Source of the DNA: Coccinella septempunctata | Lineage: Eukaryota; Arthropoda; Insecta; Coleoptera; Coccinellidae | Direction: 5' to 3' | DNA: 64,000 bases | Assembly (NCBI RefSeq): GCF_907165205.1 | Contig: NC_058189.1 | Span: forward strand, 17,420,001-17,484,000 | Shown: positions 56,904-64,000 of the stretch, piece after piece | How the letters are laid out: every line of letters begins with the position of its first letter | Position numbering within the stretch: the stretch's first letter is position 1 | The notes under the pieces: model-generated | Database searches by the model: none | Told to the model about the DNA's origin: nothing | Seen by the model: only the letters and a program-made list of their open reading frames with translations | Program-made: the position numbers and the translations under genes

Positions 56904-58298
56904 ATGTCTGACCATTCGGACTGCGATTCCGTAATGGAAGAAGACGCGCCAGAAATCGCTAATGTCGTGTCCGAACACGATATTTTGAGAGAGGAGAACG
57001 CAAGTTTGAAAGCGAGGGTGAATGAGTTAGATAGATGCGTATCTAGCTTAGTTGCTGAGATTAAAAATCTCAGGGAGAGGCTCGAGTTGCAGGAGGGAAA
57101 TAAGGAAAGTTACTCCAAAGCACTCAAGAAGAACATTATTTTGAAAAATGTCCAAGAAGTGAACTTACCGGTTCAAAAACAGAAGATGGAGGTGGTCAAA
57201 ACCCCTCAAACCAAAATTTCCCCACCCGCCAAAAGAGTGAGAAAGGATAGCTCCTCGTCAAATGTAGATACAAACAAGAAAAGAGTCTTGGAAACCCCAG
57301 ACCAAGAGAAAACCACTCCAGTGGAGAGAAAAGAAAAAATCCCCCCTGTGACCCTGAGAGGTACGTCCGAATGGACTTCAATTTCGAACGCGTTAATGCG
57401 AAACGGTATTAAATACCAAAGAGCGACGACAGTAAAGGACGGTATAAGAATCGTCCCACAAAGCGCCGATGATCATAGAAGGATGACGGACTTCCTTCAT
57501 AAAATAAATAGGGAGTTTTACACTCTTCAACGGGAGGAAGAAAAGAAAATATACGCGGTAGTGAGATACCTACCGCTGGATGCAGATATCCCGACGATCC
57601 TTGACGACCTCAAGGATCAAGGGATCGTCGATGCTGAGGTCATAAGGATGACCTCAAATAAAACAAAACAGCCGATGCCCTTATTGCTGGTTAAAACCCA
57701 GAATAAGGATATATTCGAGGTGAAAAGGCTCTACAACATGAACTGTGTTGTTGAACCTAAGAGAAGGACGATTGGGCCTGGACAATGTTACCGCTGTCGG
57801 CGATATGGACATGCCCAAAGTAAGTGCACTTTTCCATGGAGGTGCGTGAAATGCTCCGGTAATCACAGCTCCAAGGAGTGTACGCTTACCAGGGAGAACG
57901 AGGAGCGAAATGCCTCTTGTGTTCTCTGCGGAGAGCAAGGACATCCAGCCAGCTACAAGGGATGTAGCGAATGGAAATTGGTCACTAAAAAGACCAAGAG
58001 ATCGCCAAGATCGAACCAGACCAGCTCGAGGCCAACACAAAATACACCGAGGCCATCCCAAAACTCTTCGGAAGTGAAGAAACCCCAGGAAACTGCAACC
58101 AAAGCAGTCAAAGAGACGAAGAAACCAGAGAAAAAGACGGAAAAGGCAAAAACCGTCAAAAAAGCCGAAACCAGAAAAGGAATTTCTGGAATCACTGAGG
58201 AACTGGATAAGTTCACGAAAAACCTCCTCAGCACGATGATGCAGAATCTGGAGAAAGAGATTGAAAAGAAGATGCAGCAAATTATTAAGAATATTTAA
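56904..58298 (+). CDS. ORF1 gag-like nucleic-acid-binding protein, family B
   Basis: The open frame has 464 residues. It starts at the ATG after TCTAAA. Parts in order: acidic N-terminus, coiled coil with leucine heptads (about residues 26-65, ILREENASLKARVNELD), basic linker with KRVRKDSSSS, PRE_C2HC-like domain (about 165-290), then three zinc knuckles CYRCRRYGHAQSKC (from about residue 294), CVKCSGNHSSKEC and CVLCGEQGHPASYKGC, and a lysine-rich tail with a C-terminal amphipathic helix. It is expected to multimerise through the coiled coil and bind element RNA. The final TAA overlaps the ORF2 ATG, suggesting translational coupling. Confidence 0.9.
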   Translation: MSDHSDCDSVMEEDAPEIANVVSEHDILREENASLKARVNELDRCVSSLVAEIKNLRERLELQEGNKESYSKALKKNIILKNVQEVNLPVQKQKMEVVKTPQTKISPPAKRVRKDSSSSNVDTNKKRVLETPDQEKTTPVERKEKIPPVTLRGTSEWTSISNALMRNGIKYQRATTVKDGIRIVPQSADDHRRMTDFLHKINREFYTLQREEEKKIYAVVRYLPLDADIPTILDDLKDQGIVDAEVIRMTSNKTKQPMPLLLVKTQNKDIFEVKRLYNMNCVVEPKRRTIGPGQCYRCRRYGHAQSKCTFPWRCVKCSGNHSSKECTLTRENEERNASCVLCGEQGHPASYKGCSEWKLVTKKTKRSPRSNQTSSRPTQNTPRPSQNSSEVKKPQETATKAVKETKKPEKKTEKAKTVKKAETRKGISGITEELDKFTKNLLSTMMQNLEKEIEKKMQQIIKNI

Positions 58299-61006
58299 TG
58301 GCTGATACGACGATAAAGAACAATCTCATAATCGTCTCTTGGAACGTCGAAGGATTGAGAGCCCGCAGACCAGAATTCGAAGAACTGATTGAAGAGAAGA
58401 AACCGGATGTCATAGCTCTCCAAGAAACAAGACTTAACCCCAACGTTCGGATAGCATTTCCCAATTACGATATCTACAGAAATGATAGACCTAACAGCAC
58501 AGGTGGCGTTGCTATACTGGCTAGAAGGAATATGGATCACCATTTCGACCAAATATTCAATGGTCAAGAAGTAGAAGCAATATCGATTATTGTGAATACC
58601 AATCGAGGACAAGTGAAGATTATTTCGACTTATAAATCACCGGATAAGGACATGCTGGAAGAGGATCTTAAAATGCTACTAGTAGGAAGACACCCGAAAA
58701 TCATAATTGGTGATCTTAACTGCAAATCGCAGGAATGGAACAGTAGGGTGGAAAATACCAATGGGAGAAGACTGAAGATTTATGCTGAAAAACTTAATGC
58801 AGTTGTGATAGGACCTGATATACCGACCTACATACCAAGAGTAAATGGACTACCCGATGTACTGGACATTGTCGTAATGAAAGACATCACTGAAGAAATC
58901 AGCATTGATACAATAGAAGACGGAACTTCAGACCACAATCCCATAGAATTCATAGTGGGACATGGCCCAAGAAACGAAGAAGAGACACAAACCAAGGATC
59001 GCACAGACTGGGAGAAATATAAGAATTTACTTCAGGAGAAAATCACGGAAATTCCCCAAATAAACACCCGGGATGAATTAGATGAAGCAGTTGAAAAATT
59101 GGAAAATCAAATAAAAGAAGCCTATGAAGAAAGCACCAAGAGAATAAGGAAACCAATTCCGAAACATTCACATGGAGATACGCCAAGGGATATAAAGGAA
59201 CTTATAAAAAAGAACAGAAGACTCAGGAAAATCTACAGAACAACAAAAAGAGAAGAAGACAAGAAGAAACTGAATAAGCATAGTCAGATATTGAAAAATG
59301 CTTTAACAGAACTGCGTAATAACAGATGGCACCAGAGATTAAGGGAACTGAATACAATAGATCACTCGGCTTGGAAAATGCAAAAACGCTTACGACGAGA
59401 ACGGACAGTTATACCTCCACTGCATGGAGCAAACGGAATGGTATATACGAGACTTGAAAAAGCCGAAGCACTTGCCGACTCAATTGAGAGAGAAGCCAGA
59501 ATAAATTACAGAAATGATGATGACAATGAAGATCTAGAAGAAGAAGTGGAGGCAAACGAAGAACTGATGATGGAACCACCGGAAACCGAAATCATTCCAA
59601 AACCGGCTTCACCAACAGAAATCAAAGAGATAATAATGAGGCTGAAAAACCGGAAAGCACCAGGAGAAGATAGGATAACGAATTATATGTTGAAGAAATT
59701 GCCTAGAAAAGGAATAGCAGCCTTGACGAATATAACAAACGGAGTGATGAGGACCGAATACTACCCAAAGAGATGGAAAACTGCAGAAATGATAGTTTTC
59801 AACAAGCCTGGAAAGGAACGGAAATTTCCTCAAAATTATAGACCAATCAGCCTATTATCAGCACTAGGAAAAGTCGTCGAGAGGGTTATCGCCAAAAGGC
59901 TGAATGAGGAAACAGAAATGTTGAAGATAATTCCACCCGAACAATTTGGATTTCGACGAGAACACTCGACTGAACTCCAATTACTACGGCTCATAGAATA
60001 CGTCACCGAAGGAATGCAGACCAAACAGGCCACAGGATTAGTTCTGATGGATATCGAGAGAGCTTTTGATAGAGTATGGCACGAAGGCCTAATCTACAAG
60101 ATGAAAAAAGCAGGATATTCGACCAAGCTATGCAAGATTATAAGGAACTATCTGAGGAATAGAAACTTTTATGTGAAAATAGATGGAGCAACCTCTCAAA
60201 TCAGACAATTAGAAGCGGGAGTGCCTCAAGGATCGGTACTTGGACCTCTGCTTTATGTAATATACGTCTATGATATCCCGAAGAATGCTAGAAATATGCT
60301 CACATTGTACGCAGATGACACAGGAATAGCGTTCAGACATCGACGCCCAGAGATCATACACCGGAGACTGCAGGAAGCCATAGATGAATTACTCAAATGG
60401 TGCATCAAATGGAAAATCCAAATCAATGGAAGAAAGACTCAAGCAATATTACTGCAAAAGAGAAGATTGAGGATGGAAGAAAACCTTGAAGTTGATGGAG
60501 AAGAGGTTGAATGGAAAAATGAAGCAACATACCTAGGAGTGACGCTTGACAGAGGACTTACATGGAAAAACCACATCAAATGTGCAGTTGATAAAACAAA
60601 AGCCGCAATGAGTAAACTTTATCCACTCATAGGCAGAAGAAGTCATATGAATAAGAACATCAAGTTGACGATGATTAAAACAATTGCGCGACCACAACTC
60701 ACATATGGATCGGCGGCATGGGGCTTCGCAGCCAAGACCCACATCAAGAAAATACAGGCCACTGAGAATAAACTCCTTAGAATGGCGATGGACGTACCCT
60801 GGTTTGTTAGGAACAAACAAATCTACAAGGACTTGGAATGGGAACCAGTTACAGAATTTATGAAGAGAAAGGCGGAAAGGATATTCGACAAAGCCAAACA
60901 ACATCCAAATGAGGAACTACGAAGATTAGTCGACTACGATCCAACGGAAGAAGCTAGAAGGTCAAGAACCTACTACCGAAGACCCAAAGATCAGGTAAGG
61001 ATTTAA
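58298..61006 (+). CDS. ORF2 endonuclease/reverse transcriptase, family B, intact
   Basis: The 902-residue frame is complete. The APE-type endonuclease occupies about residues 8-230: VSWNVEGLRARRPEFEE, VIALQETRL (metal-binding glutamate), STYKSP, KIIIGDLNCKSQEWN (aspartate and asparagine) and TSDHNPIEF (catalytic histidine side). After a basic linker the reverse transcriptase covers about residues 470-760: QNYRPISLLSALGKVVE, EQFGFRREHSTELQLL, LVLMDIERAFDRVWHEG, AGVPQGSVLGPLLY, and LYADDTGIAF with the two aspartates near residue 672. The C-terminal domain has KIQATENKLLRMAMD and WFVRNKQIYKDLEWE. It would nick target DNA and copy element RNA from the nick. No RNase H domain is seen, as usual for this clade. 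Confidence 0.93.
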   Translation: MADTTIKNNLIIVSWNVEGLRARRPEFEELIEEKKPDVIALQETRLNPNVRIAFPNYDIYRNDRPNSTGGVAILARRNMDHHFDQIFNGQEVEAISIIVNTNRGQVKIISTYKSPDKDMLEEDLKMLLVGRHPKIIIGDLNCKSQEWNSRVENTNGRRLKIYAEKLNAVVIGPDIPTYIPRVNGLPDVLDIVVMKDITEEISIDTIEDGTSDHNPIEFIVGHGPRNEEETQTKDRTDWEKYKNLLQEKITEIPQINTRDELDEAVEKLENQIKEAYEESTKRIRKPIPKHSHGDTPRDIKELIKKNRRLRKIYRTTKREEDKKKLNKHSQILKNALTELRNNRWHQRLRELNTIDHSAWKMQKRLRRERTVIPPLHGANGMVYTRLEKAEALADSIEREARINYRNDDDNEDLEEEVEANEELMMEPPETEIIPKPASPTEIKEIIMRLKNRKAPGEDRITNYMLKKLPRKGIAALTNITNGVMRTEYYPKRWKTAEMIVFNKPGKERKFPQNYRPISLLSALGKVVERVIAKRLNEETEMLKIIPPEQFGFRREHSTELQLLRLIEYVTEGMQTKQATGLVLMDIERAFDRVWHEGLIYKMKKAGYSTKLCKIIRNYLRNRNFYVKIDGATSQIRQLEAGVPQGSVLGPLLYVIYVYDIPKNARNMLTLYADDTGIAFRHRRPEIIHRRLQEAIDELLKWCIKWKIQINGRKTQAILLQKRRLRMEENLEVDGEEVEWKNEATYLGVTLDRGLTWKNHIKCAVDKTKAAMSKLYPLIGRRSHMNKNIKLTMIKTIARPQLTYGSAAWGFAAKTHIKKIQATENKLLRMAMDVPWFVRNKQIYKDLEWEPVTEFMKRKAERIFDKAKQHPNEELRRLVDYDPTEEARRSRTYYRRPKDQVRI

Positions 61007-61143
61007 ATGTAACCAAAGAAGAGCTTAACCTATAAAAGCTATAGGCAGCATACAAATATCACCACGACTATGATCGTGTGAGAGTCCAGAAACCATAAGA
61101 GTCAACTGGTTAATAGGCAAAATGCCCGGAACCTATGAAGAAG

Positions 61144-61273
61144 CAGTTAAGGGTTTTTAGTGGGTCTCGAGCTCGGAGAGTGAGAATCCCCACACTGTTC
61201 CCCCTCAGGAGAGGGTGTGTTCGTCTGTTTGCAGATTTTCCCCCTGCTACACCAAAAAAAAAAAAAAAAAAAA
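61144..61273 (+). promoter_or_regulatory. Family B 3' tail with hairpin and poly-A
   Basis: From GGGTTTTTAGTGGGTCTCGA to CTACACC and 20 A it is nearly the same as the family A tail although the rest of the 3' UTR differs. The hairpin CCCTC-AGGA-GAGGG lies at 61202-61215. Confidence 0.6.
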
Positions 61274-61396
61274 TGGGTTGCGAACTCGGAAGAGTGAGTA
61301 ACCCCACTGTGTTCCCTAGAAATGGGTTCCTCTGGGCGAGAGATAGAGCCCCGTGTTTTCACGCAGATTCCCCCTGCTATAAAAAAAATAAAAAAA

Positions 61397-61690
61397 ATAT
61401 AAGTCGTTTAGATTCAAATGAATTATTATATAAATTCGCTTACATTGAATATGTTCGCTACCGTTTGACGTATTGTGGATTTTAGATAATCAGGGTATAA
61501 CTATTTGAATGAGAGGACGTGAATTCTAAATAGCATCTCCTGAAACCCTGTCTCTTTTTTAAATCACTTTCGGCATTTTCGTAATAAAAATTGATATTAG
61601 TTGTGGCAACGGCGTTATGACATCAACGACTTTTCATGAGTGCCAACCTTACACCGTTACAAAAACTTGAGAAAATTATTTTCATATGGT
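61397..61690. repeat. Dispersed repeat R, copy 3
   Basis: The fullest copy. It holds the 30-base segment absent from copy 1 and shares ATAAAAATTGATAT and GGCAACGGCGTTATGACAT with it. It begins directly after the poly-A of the family C fragment. Confidence 0.65.
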
Positions 61691-63540
61691 GAATGGAGTA
61701 TAGAATGTGAATGCGGCACCTTTGATGGTTATTTTACTACAATTGAAGGTTGAGTTCACGACTCAACGGGCCTCAATAGGTATATTATTCAGTATTCCTC
61801 CTGTTGTTCAAAATTCCGCCATTAAATCATTTACACCTACGCTGCCTGCCCCCTTACGAAGGCCTTGATTGAAAGTACAAACAACATAATACCTTATACC
61901 GTGTAGCTGACGTATGAAATTAGGAAGATGAAGCGATTCAAGGAAATAAATAATTACCTACGTTAAGTCACAGAACATCAACCATCATAATTTGATAGCC
62001 TACTTGACAACGAACTTTTTTGAATGCTCGTCATATGAATCTCGAAATGGTTAAGAAGAGTTTATATCACGGGACTTTCTCGCCATTCGTATAAGGCGTG
62101 AAGAAAGACTACCAGAATGTGTGGTGTTGCCGGAACACAACGATAACTAGAAGTTACGAATATTACAATAGTTTCCACTTTCGTCGAGAAGATGGCAGCA
62201 CTTAACGAACGTCTTTTGTCAATTTCACCAGAATACGAATTGACTTTTGGAGAAATTTTTTCATGTGGAAATTCATAGAAGAGATAATTGCACATCGGAA
62301 AGTTAATAACATGAATGGATATTTGTTCTTCAATGATATATTTTTTAATTTCTTTTCCTTTTTGCCAAATAAAAAAATTTCTGACTTTCCGAGATGACGA
62401 ACTGATTGAATTGAATTATTATGAAAACCCCATATGAATTAGTGGTTTCTGACGTAAGATATTCATTTTCTCTTTTTGAACTGACCACATAAACTGTGTA
62501 GTCCCTTCTTAAATAAATACCTAAAGTTCAATGGTTTGTTTTGCAAACAGCCATCAATAAGTGATGTTCTCAACCACGCGATGCATGTGTGTATAAGGTC
62601 TATTAAGCGATATGGATTTTAGATTGTAAATTGCCAGGATCGAACAGCAGGGTTGGTTTCTGACTCGTGAATACCGAAACCTTAAACATTATTGTGCTAT
62701 CCTTATGATATGTTTTATGTCAGGAGATCCATGTCTTCAGCTAGATCAAGAAGTCCTTTCACAGGGTCCCGCTTCGGGATATTTTCCCTTCTGATTATGT
62801 GAGGGTTGTTTTGCCTCCATCGCACTTGAAGATGGTGTGGGTTGCTGTTTCTTTCTACTTATTGGCAATTCCGCATAACGGTTCACCTTCAAAGACACCG
62901 ATCGTGTGCATATGTATTGACCCCAGAAGTACTCGGGAGCATTTTAAGGATAAGTGAGCACTTCGAATAATGTACTCAATCAATGAGCAATGCTTTTAAA
63001 AAGTGCTCCAGAGAAAAATGCTCTGCAGCACAAGATGATCTTTCGAAACCAGAATGCACAGAATGGAACAGCTCTGTTCCCAGATCTGCTTTTTTACTCT
63101 TTCTGTCTCATCCATAAGGTGTGCATGGAGAATTCAATGAGCATCTGGACATATCCAAATCGTTCTGATATCAGGCTCTTCTGAGCTTTCTTCTTATGAT
63201 TATTCAGAGAGTGTGTGTGCGAGGGTGTAAAAATTTTTTTACCAATAGGAGCATTCATGTGGTCGTGGCTGGAGTGAGTTATATTCGATTTGCATGCCTC
63301 ATTGCCTCAAGGCTCAGTTTTCGCACCCATTCGCTCATACATGCACAGGTTGTTTCGTTATTGCCATGAAAAACTACATAATTTATTCTAAGAAATTCAA
63401 TTTTCACTTTGCATGGCACACTTGTCACAAGACAGTAGGAACCGGACAAAAGATTAATCTTTTTTGTAATTTTTTCGAATAGCGGTCTTATTCGAGATTT
63501 TGAATTTTTTTTAAACTCTGTTCAAATCTTTTTCGTTTTA
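61691..63540. other. Non-coding stretch
   Basis: I see no gene, transposon end or RNA feature that I can support in these 1,850 bases; open frames are short and lack domains. Confidence 0.35.
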
Positions 63541-64000
63541 AACCCTCTGGAGTCTGGTCATGGACGGTCTTGTGGAGAGGCTGGCGGTAAGTGGCTTTAA
63601 ATTCCAGGCATACGCCGACGACATAATGGTGACTGTGAGAGGCAAGCATGAAGGCAGAGCGCTGGTCCTGAACGGCCAGTCTCTGAAGTTCTCCAGTGAG
63701 TGTAAATATCTAGGTGTCATCCTGGACAGCCAACTCATTTGGAGAAAACAAATAGATAAGACTCTTTTCAGAGCCACGGCGGCCATGTGGGTTTGCGAAA
63801 GACTTTTGAAAGACTTAGGGCATGAAACCGAAAATGGTACTGTGGCTATACACAGCGGTTGTGCGCCCTATTGTCACCTATGCGTCTCTATCATGGTGGA
63901 CAAAAACCGAAGAAGTCATCACACGCAGCCGGCTGCAGAAACTGTAAAGGCTGGCCTGCGTTGGTGTTACGGGAGCTATGAGAATCGGTCGGTTCTCTAA
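63541..64000 (+). pseudogene. R1/Loa-type reverse transcriptase fragment, internally deleted
   Basis: The fragment starts in the RT palm with TLWSLVMDGLVERLAVSGF and QAYADDIMVTVRGKHEG. About 70 residues are missing between GKHEG and RALVLNGQSLKFS, where the C-terminal part continues (CKYLGVILDSQLIWRKQID, KTLFRATAAMW). After a frameshift near 63830 the other frame carries on as VLWLYTAVVRPIVTYASLSW and LACVGVTGAMR up to the window edge, so it may extend beyond. The pattern fits the R1/Loa group and differs from all other RTs in the window. Confidence 0.75.

Larger units (their letters stand above)
56451..61273 (+). mobile_element. Intact Jockey-clade element, family B (putatively active)
   Basis: The element is flanked by TGGGTCGCGA (56441-56450) and TGGGTTGCGA (61274-61283), a 10-base target duplication with one change. 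It starts at an initiator CAGTTC, has a 453-base 5' UTR with a 66-base tandem duplication, two open ORFs overlapping as TAATG, a 3' UTR with the shared tail, and 20 A. No stop codon or frameshift was seen in either ORF and all catalytic motifs are present. It is the only copy in the window with complete coding capacity. Confidence 0.9.
55994..61396 (+). mobile_element. 5'-truncated family C fragment, split by family B
   Basis: The first part (55994-56450) carries the ORF2 C-terminus (LRYAIDAPWFVRN), the 3' UTR and the start of the tail. The second part (61274-61396) continues with TGGGTTGCGAACTCGG to the poly-A. Between them lies the intact family B element. The family C tail keeps a hairpin CTCT-GGGC(G)-AGAG in the place of the CCCTC/GAGGG hairpin of families A and B. 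Confidence 0.8.

Overview
The window looks like a repeat-rich, AT-rich arthropod genome segment, most likely insect and possibly beetle; the species cannot be fixed from sequence alone. The basis is the repeat content: several lineages of Jockey-clade non-LTR retrotransposons (gag-like ORF1 with three CCHC-type knuckles, ORF2 with APE-type endonuclease plus reverse transcriptase), CR1-like and R1/Loa-like fragments, a decayed Copia element, hAT-like and Tc1/mariner-like non-autonomous elements, and one host gene, a two-domain Ly6/uPAR three-finger protein. No bacterial-type operons, CRISPR arrays or rRNA genes were seen.

Layout: 1-3006 holds the 5' remnant of a CR1-like element with a PHD-type ORF1. 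3007-7823 is a full-length family A Jockey element (+), with intact ORF1 and broken ORF2. 7860-9065 is a degenerate tandem array carrying a small MITE. 9509-10582 is a hAT-like element. 11878-12897 holds a dispersed repeat and an RT fragment. 13078-17836 is a degraded family B element (-) carrying a hAT MITE. 17848-28815 is a nested stack: a family A-like element (-) interrupted by a CR1-like element and by a 7.2 kb composite family A element that itself carries a hAT MITE. 29022-32066 holds a mariner MITE, a tRNA-like stretch, a stray Jockey 3' tail and a CR1-like RT. 32291-47547 is one family C element (-), interrupted by a SINE-like insert, a Copia element (with a family A fragment inside its 3' LTR) and a nearly complete family A element. 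48923-54840 is the Ly6-like gene, whose 5.3 kb intron is filled with an RT fragment and a hAT element. 55400-61396 has two inverted family C fragments, and family B inserted into the tail of one of them; this family B copy has both ORFs open and is the best candidate for a recently active element. 63541-64000 is a decayed R1/Loa-type RT fragment.

How the parts relate: families A, B and C share three properties although their proteins differ: a core promoter made of an initiator at the first base and a DPE-like AGAYNT(G) motif exactly at +28; ORF1 and ORF2 overlapping as TAATG; and a related 3' tail with a conserved short hairpin before the poly-A. Target-site duplications let most insertions be put in order of age. 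The cluster is best read as nested retrotransposition and not as a telomeric array.
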